NCBI GenBank assembly: GCA_029866205.1
Contig: JARWZT010000020.1
Location: 1 to 64,000 of the forward strand
DNA: 64,000 bases
DNA from: Rhodoferax sp.
GTDB taxonomy: Bacteria; Pseudomonadota; Gammaproteobacteria; Burkholderiales; Burkholderiaceae_C
Direction: 5' to 3'
Shown one piece after another: positions 16,529 through 25,325 of this stretch (within the stretch, counting starts at the first letter, position 1; the number at the start of each line of letters is the position of its first letter). Position numbers and translations under genes: made by a program. The notes beneath the pieces are model-generated. The model was given only the letters and a program-made list of their open reading frames with translations, was not told where the DNA came from and did not search any database.

Positions 16529-17734
16529 ATGAATATGTCTGCCGCCGGGTCCGGAAAAAAACAACGCATCGTGGTCGGCCTGAGCGGTGGCGTGGACTCC
16601 GCGGTGACCGCCCATTTGCTCAAGCAGCAAGGCCACGAGGTGGTGGGCATCTTCATGAAAAACTGGGAAGACGACGACCGCGCAGCCGATGCCGACAACC
16701 CCAATGCAGACCCTGGCTATTGCACCTCCAACATCGACTTTGTGGATGCCGCCGCTGTGGCCGATGTGCTGGGCATCGAGATCGAGCACGTCAACTTTGC
16801 CGCCGATTACAAAGACCGGGTGTTTGCCGAATTTGTGCGCGAATACCAGGCCGGGCGCACACCCAACCCCGACATTCTTTGCAACGCGGAGATCAAGTTC
16901 AAGGCCTTCCTGGACCATGCGCTGCGCTTGGGCGCTGAAAAAATAGCCACCGGTCACTACGCCCGTGTGCGCCTGAATTCGGCCACTGGCCTGCATGAGT
17001 TGCTCAAGGGCCTGGACCCGTCCAAAGACCAAAGCTACTTTTTGCATCGCCTGAACCAGGCCCAACTCTCCAAAACCCTGTTTCCGGTGGGCGAACTGCA
17101 CAAGACCGAGGTGCGCCGCATTGCCGACGAGATCGGTCTGCCCAACGCCAAGAAAAAAGACTCAACGGGCATTTGCTTTATTGGCGAGCGGCCGTTTCGG
17201 GAGTTTTTGAACCGCTACATCGCCATGGCGCCGGGCCCCATCAAAAACCCCAAGGGCCAAACTATTGGCCAGCACGTCGGCCTGTCGTTTTACACCTTGG
17301 GCCAGCGCCAGGGCTTGGGTATTGGCGGCCTGAAGGCGCGCGGCGCGCAAAAAGGCGGTGGCGAGCACGCGCCCTGGTTTGTGGCGCGCAAAGACCTGCA
17401 AACCAACACCTTGTGGGTGGTGCAGGGCCACGACCACCCCTGGCTTCTGTCGCACGCACTCAGTGCGCTGGATGCGAGCTGGGTGGCTGGCGTGGCACCC
17501 AGTCCCAGCGCGACGTTGGCGGCCAAAACCCGCTACCGCCAAAGTGACAGCCCGTGCGCGCTGGCTTCAATGCCCGGGGTTGACGGCGACCCCAGCGCGG
17601 CGGCTTTTGCCCTGCACTTTGCCCAGCCGCAGTGGGCGGTGACACCGGGCCAGTCGGCCGTGTTGTACGACGGTGATGTTTGTCTGGGTGGCGGCGTGAT
17701 TGAGCGCACGCTGGCGCTTGACGCTGCCAAGTAA
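16529..17734 (+). CDS. mnmA: tRNA-specific 2-thiouridylase MnmA
   Basis: Transfers sulfur to wobble uridine 34 of Lys, Glu and Gln tRNAs. 401 residues, longer than the ~370 of many homologues because of an insertion ([12 protein letters not shown]) after KNWEDDD and a variable C-terminal region. PP-loop SGGVDS at 19-24; the two catalytic cysteines are C118 ([12 protein letters not shown]) and C216 ([13 protein letters not shown]). A stretch around 290-300 ([19 protein letters not shown]) is also an insertion. Starts close to a -10-like hexamer; [11 protein letters not shown] gives two possible starts. Confidence 0.96.
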   Translation: MNMSAAGSGKKQRIVVGLSGGVDSAVTAHLLKQQGHEVVGIFMKNWEDDDRAADADNPNADPGYCTSNIDFVDAAAVADVLGIEIEHVNFAADYKDRVFAEFVREYQAGRTPNPDILCNAEIKFKAFLDHALRLGAEKIATGHYARVRLNSATGLHELLKGLDPSKDQSYFLHRLNQAQLSKTLFPVGELHKTEVRRIADEIGLPNAKKKDSTGICFIGERPFREFLNRYIAMAPGPIKNPKGQTIGQHVGLSFYTLGQRQGLGIGGLKARGAQKGGGEHAPWFVARKDLQTNTLWVVQGHDHPWLLSHALSALDASWVAGVAPSPSATLAAKTRYRQSDSPCALASMPGVDGDPSAAAFALHFAQPQWAVTPGQSAVLYDGDVCLGGGVIERTLALDAAK

Positions 17735-17800
17735 CTTCTGGCGCTTGGGGCGTGTGAAAATGCCCGCTTCCCCCACAAGAAGACTTTCAGGAGACATTTC

Positions 17801-19234
17801 ATGACCCGTCGCGCCACCAAAATCGTTGCCACTCTGGGCCCCGCCTCCAGTGATCCGGCAATGCTTGAAGCCCTGATCCGCGCGGGCGTCGACGTCGTGC
17901 GCTTGAACTTCAGCCATGGCAAAGCGCAAGACCACATCGACCGCGCCCGCCTAGTGCGCGAAGCCGCCCAGCGCGCTGGACGCGAAGTGGCCATCATGGC
18001 CGACCTGCAAGGCCCCAAGATCCGCGTCGGCAAGTTTGCCGAAGGCAAGGTGTTTTTGGAGCAAGGCCAGAAGTTTGTGCTCGATGCCGGGCGCACCGAG
18101 TTGGGCGACATTGAGGCAGTGGGCCTGGACTACAAGGCCCTGCCCGAAGAGGTAAAAGCAGGTGACGTGCTGCTGCTCAATGACGGCTTGATCGTGATCA
18201 CGGTGGACGCCGTGGTTGGGCAACAGGTACACACCACGGTCAAACTGGGCGGCGAGTTGTCCAACAACAAGGGCATCAACAAGCAAGGCGGCGGGCTGAC
18301 CGCGCCGGCACTGACGGCCAAAGACATGGACGACATCCGTACTGCCATGAGCTTCCAGGCCGATTACGTGGCGGTGAGTTTTCCAAAAAACGCCACCGAC
18401 ATGGAAATGGCGCGCCAGTTGTGCAATGTGGCCGCCGCCCAGTACAACCACAAGCCAGGTCTGATCGCCAAGATTGAGCGCGCCGAGGCCATTCCGAAGC
18501 TGCTGGAGATCTTGTTGGCCAGCGACGGCATCATGGTCGCGCGTGGCGATTTGGCGGTGGAAGTTGGTAACGCGGCGGTACCCGCACTGCAAAAACGCAT
18601 GATCAAACTGGCCCGCGAGCACGACAAGGTCGTGATTACCGCCACCCAGATGATGGAATCCATGATCACCAACCCGGTACCCACCCGTGCCGAGGTGAGT
18701 GATGTGGCCAACGCTGTGCTCGACGGTACCGATGCCGTGATGCTCTCGGCCGAAACCGCTGCCGGCAAATATCCGTTGGAAACGGTCAATGAAATGGCGC
18801 AAATTTGCGTGGCTGCCGAAAGTGGTGAAGGCTCCAAATTGGACGCCGATTTCATCGGCAAGACCTTTGCCCGCATTGACCAGGCGATTGCCATGGGCGC
18901 TTTGTTTACCGCGCACCACATGGGCGCCAAGGCGATTGTGGCCATGAGCGACAGTGGCTCAACGGCCTTGTGGATGAGCCGCCACCTGATCCAGGTGCCG
19001 ATTTATGCCCTGACCCCCAAGGTGGTCAGCCAGCGCAAGATGACGCTGTACCGCAACGTGCGCCCGCTGCTGATGGGCGCGGTCGCCGACCGCGACGATG
19101 CGCTGCGCGACGCGGAGCAACAGCTCAAGGCTTTGGGCATCGTGGCCAGTGGCGATGTTTACGCCATCACGTGCGGCGAGCCGATGGGTGCGCCCGGCGG
19201 CACCAATATGCTGAAAATTTGCCGCGTTTCCTGA
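17801..19234 (+). CDS. pyk: Pyruvate kinase
   Basis: Last step of glycolysis, phosphoenolpyruvate plus ADP to pyruvate and ATP. 477 residues, full length. N-terminal RRATKIVATLGPASS and RLNFSHG (nucleotide/metal site), the catalytic-region motif AKIERAEAI, MVARGDLAVEVG, and ATQMMESMI with PTRAEVSDVANAVLDGTDAVMLSAETAAGKYP all present. Good ribosome site AGGAG 8 nt before ATG. Followed by fba with 144 bp between. Confidence 0.98.
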   Translation: MTRRATKIVATLGPASSDPAMLEALIRAGVDVVRLNFSHGKAQDHIDRARLVREAAQRAGREVAIMADLQGPKIRVGKFAEGKVFLEQGQKFVLDAGRTELGDIEAVGLDYKALPEEVKAGDVLLLNDGLIVITVDAVVGQQVHTTVKLGGELSNNKGINKQGGGLTAPALTAKDMDDIRTAMSFQADYVAVSFPKNATDMEMARQLCNVAAAQYNHKPGLIAKIERAEAIPKLLEILLASDGIMVARGDLAVEVGNAAVPALQKRMIKLAREHDKVVITATQMMESMITNPVPTRAEVSDVANAVLDGTDAVMLSAETAAGKYPLETVNEMAQICVAAESGEGSKLDADFIGKTFARIDQAIAMGALFTAHHMGAKAIVAMSDSGSTALWMSRHLIQVPIYALTPKVVSQRKMTLYRNVRPLLMGAVADRDDALRDAEQQLKALGIVASGDVYAITCGEPMGAPGGTNMLKICRVS

Positions 19235-19282
19235 GCATGCCGGGGCTGGTGTGGCCCTTGCCATCACTGCGATGCGTGCAGA

Positions 19283-19329
19283 AAATTCGTGAATACTCTG
19301 ATATTTGGCGAATTTCCTGACGTTAAAAT
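19283..19329 (+). promoter_or_regulatory. Nested palindrome and -10 element upstream of fba
   Basis: AAATTCG (19283-19289) mirrors CGAATTT (19309-19315), and inside them AATA (19292-19295) mirrors TATT (19302-19305). TAAAAT at 19324-19329 is a likely -10, putting the start near 19336. The palindrome would cover the -35 region, as expected for an operator. No regulator is identified. Confidence 0.45.
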
Positions 19330-19378
19330 CCGCGCGACGTAAAAGTTACCAAGCAGTTACCACCCTCCGGAGAACCCC

Positions 19379-20443
19379 ATGGCACTCGTTTCCTTGCGCG
19401 AATTGTTGGACCACGCCGCCGTTGAAGGCTACGGCATCCCCGCTTTCAACGTGAACAACCTGGAGCAAATCCAGGCCGTCATGGAAGCTGCCAAGGAAGT
19501 CGGAGCCCCCGTCATCTTGCAAGCCAGCGCGGGTGCACGCAAGTACGCCGGCGAGGCGTTTATCAAGCACCTGGTGGCCGCGGCCATCGAAACCTACCCC
19601 AACGTTCCCTTGGTGATGCACCAGGACCATGGCCAAAGCCCCGCCGTGTGCCAGGGCGCCATTGACCTGGGATTCAGTTCCGTGATGATGGACGGCAGCC
19701 TGGAGGCCGATGGCAAATCGATTGCCAGCTACGAGTACAACGTGGACGTGACGCAAAAAGTCGTGGCCATGGCGCACGCCCGAGGGGTCACCGTGGAAGG
19801 GGAGCTGGGCTGCCTGGGATCGCTGGAAACCATGCAAGGCGACAAGGAAGACGGACACGGTACCGACGCGGTCATGACCATGGACCAGTTGCTGACCGAC
19901 CCCGAGCAGGCCGCTGACTTTGTCAAGCGCACGCAGCTCGACGCCCTGGCCATTGCCATTGGCACCAGCCACGGCGCCTATAAATTCACGCGCAAGCCCA
20001 CCGGCGACATCCTGGCGATTGAGCGCATCAAGGAAATCAACCGCCGCCTGCCCAACACCCACTTGGTGATGCACGGCTCAAGCAGCGTGCCACAAGACCT
20101 GCTGGCGATCATCAACCAGTACGGTGGCAAGATGAAAGAAACCTATGGCGTGCCGGTGGAAGAAATCCAAAAGGCGATCAAGTTTGGCGTGCGCAAGATC
20201 AATATCGACACCGACATTCGTCTGGCCATGACGGCCGCCTGCCGCAAGTTTCTGTGGGAAAACCCCGACAAGTTTGACGCCCGCGAGTGGCTCAAGCCGG
20301 CGCGTGAAGCCGCCAAGCAGCTTTGCAAGCAACGTTTTCTCGAGTTCGGCTGTGAAGGCCAAGGTGCCAAGATCAAGGGCGACAGCCTGTCAGTAGTGGC
20401 TGCCAAGTACGGACGGGGCGAACTGGCACAAGTCGTTCAGTAA
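19379..20443 (+). CDS. fba: Fructose-bisphosphate aldolase, class II
   Basis: Zinc-dependent aldolase cleaving fructose 1,6-bisphosphate in glycolysis and running in reverse in gluconeogenesis or the Calvin cycle. 354 residues, the length of the CbbA/Calvin-type subgroup. MHQDHGQSP carries the catalytic Asp and a zinc His, [12 protein letters not shown] and [12 protein letters not shown] are further metal and phosphate sites, and [10 protein letters not shown] the C-terminal phosphate loop. GGAGA is placed well before ATG. A terminator lies at 20498. No RuBisCO genes are in this window, so a Calvin role cannot be judged. Confidence 0.97.
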   Translation: MALVSLRELLDHAAVEGYGIPAFNVNNLEQIQAVMEAAKEVGAPVILQASAGARKYAGEAFIKHLVAAAIETYPNVPLVMHQDHGQSPAVCQGAIDLGFSSVMMDGSLEADGKSIASYEYNVDVTQKVVAMAHARGVTVEGELGCLGSLETMQGDKEDGHGTDAVMTMDQLLTDPEQAADFVKRTQLDALAIAIGTSHGAYKFTRKPTGDILAIERIKEINRRLPNTHLVMHGSSSVPQDLLAIINQYGGKMKETYGVPVEEIQKAIKFGVRKINIDTDIRLAMTAACRKFLWENPDKFDAREWLKPAREAAKQLCKQRFLEFGCEGQGAKIKGDSLSVVAAKYGRGELAQVVQ

Positions 20444-20487
20444 GCCGCGCCTTCAGGTGCCCTGGCACCTTGGGGATCTGAACTTGC

Positions 20488-20533
20488 GATAATTCAGGCC
20501 CGCAGCGAACCGGTGTTTCGCGGCGGGCTTTTT
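20488..20533 (+). terminator. Terminator after fba, overlapped by a possible purC promoter
   Basis: GCCCGC-A-GCGAA (20498-20509) pairs with TTCGC-G-GCGGGC (20517-20528), an 11-bp stem with one mismatch and a 7-nt loop, followed by five T. A GATAAT hexamer at 20488-20493 just upstream resembles a -10 element whose start point would fall inside the left arm of the hairpin. Confidence 0.75.
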
Positions 20534-20548
20534 CATTTATCGGACCCC

Positions 20549-21457
20549 ATGACTTCTGCCCTGCATACTTCTGCCCTGAAATCTCTCACTCTGTTGGCGC
20601 GCGGCAAAGTCCGCGACAACTACGCCGTCGGCAGCGACCGCATCCTGATGGTGGCGAGCGACCGCCTGAGTGCTTTTGACGTGATCATGGGCGAGCCGAT
20701 TCCGGGCAAGGGCGCGTTGCTGACCCAAATGGCACTGTTCTGGTTTGAAAAGCTCGGCCCCCAGGGTCTCAATATCTGTCCGATTCACCTGACGGGCGAG
20801 GCGCCTGAGAGCGTGGTGAAGCCCGAAGAAGTGGCGCAAGTCACCGGGCGCTCCATGCTGGTGAAGCGGCTCAAGCCCCTGCCCGTGGAAGCCGTGGTGC
20901 GTGGCTACCTGGCCGGCAGCGGCTGGAAGGAATACCAGCACAACGGCGCGGTGTGCGGCGTGGCGTTGCCACCCGGCCTGAAAAACGCATCCAAGCTGCC
21001 CGCACCCATTTACACCCCCGCTGCCAAAGCGGCTGTGGGTGACCACGACGAGAACATCACTTTTGAGCAGACGGTGGAAATGATCGGTCTGGACCTGGCA
21101 ACCCGCATCCGCGACCTGAGCATCGCGCTCTACCAGGCGGCGGCCGAATTTGCCTTGACCAAGGGCATCATCATTGCCGACACCAAGTTTGAGTTTGGGC
21201 TGGACGCCGACGGCACGCTCACCCTGATGGACGAGGTGCTCACGCCCGATTCCTCGCGCTTTTGGCCGCAAGAAAGTTACGAAGAGGGTACCAATCCGCC
21301 CAGCTACGACAAGCAGTTTGTACGTGACTGGCTAGAAACCGCGCTGGTCGACGGCAAGCCTTGGGACAAAACCCCACCCGCACCCCGCGTTCCCGACGCT
21401 GTGATTCAAAAAACAGCCGCCAAATACCAAGAGGCTCTGGCGCGCCTGACCGCCTGA
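20549..21457 (+). CDS. purC: SAICAR synthetase
   Basis: Phosphoribosylaminoimidazole-succinocarboxamide synthase, the aspartate-adding step of purine synthesis. 302 residues, the long bacterial/fungal-type form. N-terminal ARGKVRDNY and [22 protein letters not shown], then [15 protein letters not shown], and the C-terminal [27 protein letters not shown] with the catalytic Asp/Glu residues. ATG 20549 matches the family start; the frame is open 36 nt further up without homology. Other pur genes (purE, purK) follow at 22547, separated by an oppositely oriented gene. Confidence 0.97.
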   Translation: MTSALHTSALKSLTLLARGKVRDNYAVGSDRILMVASDRLSAFDVIMGEPIPGKGALLTQMALFWFEKLGPQGLNICPIHLTGEAPESVVKPEEVAQVTGRSMLVKRLKPLPVEAVVRGYLAGSGWKEYQHNGAVCGVALPPGLKNASKLPAPIYTPAAKAAVGDHDENITFEQTVEMIGLDLATRIRDLSIALYQAAAEFALTKGIIIADTKFEFGLDADGTLTLMDEVLTPDSSRFWPQESYEEGTNPPSYDKQFVRDWLETALVDGKPWDKTPPAPRVPDAVIQKTAAKYQEALARLTA

Positions 21458-21490
21458 GGTCTGCACGCCGGGCGCGGCTTGGGGCCCGCC

Positions 21491-22444
21491 TCAGTTCAGC
21501 GCCATGCTCAGCTTGCGGCGGTAGGCCGACACGAGCTGGGCTTGCGGGTCTTCATTGACCACGGCCTTGCCCAGCAGTTCAATGCCGCCTGCGGCCTTGC
21601 CGGTGTCGTTGGCGGTCTTGGGTTTCGGCGGGGTCAGGAGCTCCAATATGGCGACAAACGTTTTGCGGGCCACCGCATCGTTCCAGGTTTTGTCGCGCAT
21701 GATGATTTCCAGGAGTTCGTCCATGGACTCGGTCCACATGCCGCCCACCATCAGCACCCGCGCCTTGGCCAGACGGGTTTCAAAATCGCGCTTGTTGGCG
21801 GCAATCAGGGCGTCAAATTGGTCGGGTCCCCAGGTGCCGCGCGGGTCGGCCATGACAAAGTTGATCGCATCCAGAAATTGGCCCAGGGCTTCAAAGCGGA
21901 GTTGGCGCGGTATGGCGGCCAAGGCGGGCGCCAGCGCGGCGGCAGCGTCGTCCAGGGCGTTCAACTCGATCAGCAGCTTGACGTAATCAAAGCGCGCATC
22001 GTCATTGCCGGGGTCCTTGCTGAGCGTCTCCAGCAGCTTGTTAAGTGCCGCCTGGGGGTCGCCAGCGGCCATCAGCGCCTGTGCGTCCTCTGCGCTGTCC
22101 TGCGCCGCCAGATCATCGGCACTCGGCAGGTGCTTGTCCAAAAAGGTTTTGAGCTGGCCTTCGGGCACTGCGCCCATGAAGCCGTCGACCGGTTTGCCGT
22201 TCATCATCAGCACGCAAGTCGGAATGCTGCGAATACCAAAGGCCTTGGAGAGTTGCTGCTCCTGGTCGGAGTCAATCTTCACCAGCTTGAAGCGGCCACC
22301 GTAGTCAGCCTCGACCTTCTCCAGCAAAGGGCCAATCACCTTGCAGGGGCCGCACCAGGGGGCCCAAAAATCGAGGAGCACAGGCACCTCGTGCGAGGCG
22401 GCGATGACTTCGGTTTCAAAATTTTCGATGGTGACGTTGATCAT
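21491..22444 (-). CDS. Thioredoxin-TPR co-chaperone (CnoX/YbbN-like)
   Basis: 317 residues: thioredoxin domain (1-105) with active site WCGPC (C31, C34) and cis-Pro loop IRSIPTCVL, followed by a helical TPR region (about 115-300). This is the CnoX (YbbN) architecture, a holdase that protects substrates from oxidation and hands them to GroEL/DnaK. Here the active site is the full redox CGPC, unlike the SxxC of Escherichia coli CnoX, so thiol reduction is also possible. Divergent from purE with a short 102-bp spacer. The TPR assignment is from length and helical Ala/Leu pattern. Confidence 0.88.
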   Translation of the reverse strand: MINVTIENFETEVIAASHEVPVLLDFWAPWCGPCKVIGPLLEKVEADYGGRFKLVKIDSDQEQQLSKAFGIRSIPTCVLMMNGKPVDGFMGAVPEGQLKTFLDKHLPSADDLAAQDSAEDAQALMAAGDPQAALNKLLETLSKDPGNDDARFDYVKLLIELNALDDAAAALAPALAAIPRQLRFEALGQFLDAINFVMADPRGTWGPDQFDALIAANKRDFETRLAKARVLMVGGMWTESMDELLEIIMRDKTWNDAVARKTFVAILELLTPPKPKTANDTGKAAGGIELLGKAVVNEDPQAQLVSAYRRKLSMALN

Positions 22445-22546
22445 CTGCGGGACCTCGGGGTGTAAAAAGTAAAATTGCGGGCAAAGCTCCGCGGTTCAAG
22501 GGCCGCATTAATCAAGGCATTGGCGCACGCCTGCCTCTTCAACACT

Positions 22547-23065
22547 ATGACCACCCTCCAAATTGGCGTTGTCATGGGTTCCAGTTCGGACTGGGACACC
22601 ATGCAACACGCGGTACAGATTCTCCAACAGTTTGGTATCGGTTTTGAGGCACAGGTCCTTTCTGCCCACCGCATGCCTGACGAGATGTACACCTATGCCG
22701 AATCAGCGGTGGCGCGGGGTCTGCGTGCCATCATCGCCGGCGCGGGCGGCGCGGCGCATTTGCCCGGCATGCTGGCGGCCAAAACGACGGTGCCCGTGCT
22801 CGGCGTGCCGGTGGCCAGTAAGCATTTGCAGGGTGTGGATTCGTTGTACAGCATCGTTCAAATGCCCAAGGGCATCCCGGTGGCCACCTTTGCCATTGGT
22901 GCGGCGGGTGCCGCCAACGCCGCGTTGTTTGCCGTGGGCCTGCTGGCCAGTGGCGACGCGGCCTTGCGCGTGCAACTCGACGCCTTTCGCGCAGAACAAA
23001 CCGCTGCGGCGCGTGCCATGGAGTTGCCGATTCCCCGTGTGGGTGCCGGCGCGGCTGGCCTATGA
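22547..23065 (+). CDS. purE: N5-carboxyaminoimidazole ribonucleotide mutase
   Basis: Converts N5-CAIR to CAIR in purine synthesis. 172 residues, class I PurE. GSSSDW at 11-16 binds phosphate, SAHRMPD at 39-45 carries a catalytic His, and GAGGAAHLPGMLAAKT plus PVLGVPV complete the site. A possible -10 (TAAAAT, 22470-22475) lies in the spacer to the divergent thioredoxin gene. The stop codon overlaps the purK start by 4 bp (ATGA), so purEK are coupled. Confidence 0.97.
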   Translation: MTTLQIGVVMGSSSDWDTMQHAVQILQQFGIGFEAQVLSAHRMPDEMYTYAESAVARGLRAIIAGAGGAAHLPGMLAAKTTVPVLGVPVASKHLQGVDSLYSIVQMPKGIPVATFAIGAAGAANAALFAVGLLASGDAALRVQLDAFRAEQTAAARAMELPIPRVGAGAAGL

Positions 23066-24258
23066 GCCTGTCCCCCAACCAAAACGCAGCGCTGCTGCCC
23101 GGCAGCGCTCTCAGCGGCGCACCTCTGACGCTGGGCGTGATGGGCGGCGGACAGCTGGGGCGCATGTTTGTCCACGCCGCGCAGGCCATGGGCTACGCCA
23201 CTGCGGTACTCGACCCCGACCCGACCAGCCCAGCGGGGCTGGTCAGTCACCACCATATTCAAAGCGGCTATACCGACACCGACGGACTGGCCCAACTCGC
23301 AGCGTGCTGCGCTGCCATCACCACCGAGTTCGAGAACGTGCCCGCGGAGGCGTTGCGCACCCTGGCGACCCAGCGCCGGGTGGCGCCAGGCGCCGCCGCT
23401 GTGGCGATTGCCCAGGACCGTGCCGCTGAAAAAGCCCACTTTGGCCGCTGCGGTGTGGCCTGTGCGCCCTATGCAGAACTTCACAGTGTCAGTGATGTGC
23501 AGCACGTGCCTGACGATTTGTTGCCTGGCATTCTGAAAACCGCGCGCATGGGCTACGACGGCAAGGGCCAGGTGCGGGTGGCTGACCGCGCCGCACTGGG
23601 CCGTGCCTGGGCTGATTTGGGACAGGTGCCCTGCGTGCTCGAAAAAATGCTGCCCTTGGCGCTGGAGTGCTCGGTGATCGTGGCGCGCGGCGCTGACGGC
23701 GCCATGGTCAACTTTCCGGTGCAACGCAATCTGCACCGCGAGGGGATCTTGGCGGTCACGGAAATCTTTGAGGGTAATCTGCCAGCTCCGTTGGCGGCAC
23801 AGGCGGTGGCCGATGCGCGTGCCGTAGCCCAGGGCCTGGACTATGTGGGCGTGCTGTGCGTGGAGTTTTTTGTGCTGGCCGATGGGCGTCTGGTGGTGAA
23901 CGAAATTGCGCCAAGACCCCACAACAGCGGTCATTACACGCAAAACGCCTGCGATTTGTCGCAATTTGACCTGCAAGTGCGCACGCTGGCGGGTTTGCCG
24001 CTCACCCCGCCGCGCCAGCACAGTCCGGCCATCATGCTCAATCTGCTGGGCGATCTTTGGGGTCGTGCGGCCCCCGACGCACTGCCCGACTGGGCTGCAG
24101 TGCTGGCGCTGCCCGGCACCCATTTGCATTTGTATGGCAAACAGCAGGCGCGCCCCGGGCGCAAGATGGGCCACTTGAATGTGACCGGCGCGACCATTGC
24201 GCAGGTTCATGCCGTCGCTCTACAGGCAGCAGCTATTTTGGGTATTGAGGAATTTTGA
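23062..24258 (+). CDS. purK: N5-carboxyaminoimidazole ribonucleotide synthase
   Basis: ATP-grasp enzyme making N5-CAIR from AIR, bicarbonate and ATP, the substrate of PurE. 398 residues with an N-terminal extension of ~20 residues. MGGGQLGRM near 27-35, ITTEFENVP near 90, KTARMGYDGKGQ near 159, and the metal/ATP site VNEIAPRPHNSGHYT near 280 are diagnostic. Translationally coupled to purE. Followed by tsaC with a 53-bp gap. Confidence 0.97.
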   Translation: MSLSPNQNAALLPGSALSGAPLTLGVMGGGQLGRMFVHAAQAMGYATAVLDPDPTSPAGLVSHHHIQSGYTDTDGLAQLAACCAAITTEFENVPAEALRTLATQRRVAPGAAAVAIAQDRAAEKAHFGRCGVACAPYAELHSVSDVQHVPDDLLPGILKTARMGYDGKGQVRVADRAALGRAWADLGQVPCVLEKMLPLALECSVIVARGADGAMVNFPVQRNLHREGILAVTEIFEGNLPAPLAAQAVADARAVAQGLDYVGVLCVEFFVLADGRLVVNEIAPRPHNSGHYTQNACDLSQFDLQVRTLAGLPLTPPRQHSPAIMLNLLGDLWGRAAPDALPDWAAVLALPGTHLHLYGKQQARPGRKMGHLNVTGATIAQVHAVALQAAAILGIEEF

Positions 24259-24311
24259 GCGACGTTTGCAGCATTTGCGTGCTGTCCGCTTAAAAATATG
24301 GACAACTTGCC

Positions 24312-25313
24312 ATGATTCTTCCGCTGTCTGATCCCCGTGCGCTACCGCAGGCCGTTCAAACCTTGGCCGAGGGCGGGCTGGTGGGTATGCCCACTGAAAC
24401 TGTCTATGGGCTGGCGGCCGATGCGAGCAATGATGTAGCGGTGGCCCGCATCTTTGCCGCCAAAGGTCGGCCGGCCAACCATCCGCTGATCGTGCACGTG
24501 TCCGACAGCGATGGCGGGCTTTCGGGCCTGCAGCACTTCGCGCACCGGGTGCCTGACTTTGCGCAGGCCCTGGTGGCCGCGTTTTGGCCCGGTGCCCTCA
24601 CGCTCATCCTGCCGCGACGCCCCGGCGTGGCCACGGCAGCGACCGGTGGACAAGACTCGGTGGGGCTGCGCTGCCCCTCGCACCCCGGTGCCCAAGCGCT
24701 GCTGCATGCCTTGCGCGCGCGTCCGGAACGTGCAATTTGGGGGCTGGCCGCGCCCAGTGCCAACCGCTTTGGCCGGGTCAGTCCCACCACAGCCGACCAC
24801 GTACAAAGTGAATTGGGCGAGGATCTGCTGATTTTGGACGGTGGCCCCTGCAGTTTGGGCATTGAGTCCACCATCGTTGACTGCACACGTGGCGTGCCGG
24901 TATTGTTGCGTCCGGGCTCCATCAGCAGCGACGCGTTGGCGCAGGCGTGTGGTCAGGCGCTTGTTTCTGCCGCTGATCTGGCGCTGGCCGCGGCACCGCG
25001 TGCCTCGGGTACGCTGGATTCCCACTACGCGCCCCGCGCCCGCGTGCGCCTGTTGGATGCGGCTGCCTTGCAGGCCGCGTTGCCGCAACCTACCGCGTCC
25101 ATTGGCGTCTATGTCCGCAGTTTTGAGCCTTTGGCGGCGTCCGGCCAAACCGTGCGGCGCATGCCGGCCACTGCGGCGCAGACCGCGCATGAACTTTTTG
25201 CCGTTTTGCGTGCGCTCGACGATGCCGGTGTGCAAGAGATTTGGGTGGAGCGGGTTCCGGCCACGCCAGAGTGGGCCGGCGTCGCCGACCGATTGATGCG
25301 TGCCAGCGCCTGA
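24312..25313 (+). CDS. tsaC: L-threonylcarbamoyladenylate synthase, Sua5 type
   Basis: Makes threonylcarbamoyl-AMP for t6A37 modification of ANN-decoding tRNAs. 333 residues: YrdC domain (about 10-200) with MPTETVYGLAADA, FAAKGRPANHPLIVHV and WPGALTLILPRR, then the C-terminal Sua5 extension (about 205-333) that shorter TsaC proteins lack. SHYAPRARVRLL at the linker is typical of Sua5. Downstream of purEK in the same direction, convergent with the FIST gene. Confidence 0.93.
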   Translation: MILPLSDPRALPQAVQTLAEGGLVGMPTETVYGLAADASNDVAVARIFAAKGRPANHPLIVHVSDSDGGLSGLQHFAHRVPDFAQALVAAFWPGALTLILPRRPGVATAATGGQDSVGLRCPSHPGAQALLHALRARPERAIWGLAAPSANRFGRVSPTTADHVQSELGEDLLILDGGPCSLGIESTIVDCTRGVPVLLRPGSISSDALAQACGQALVSAADLALAAAPRASGTLDSHYAPRARVRLLDAAALQAALPQPTASIGVYVRSFEPLAASGQTVRRMPATAAQTAHELFAVLRALDDAGVQEIWVERVPATPEWAGVADRLMRASA

Positions 25314-25325
25314 AGGCGCTATTGT

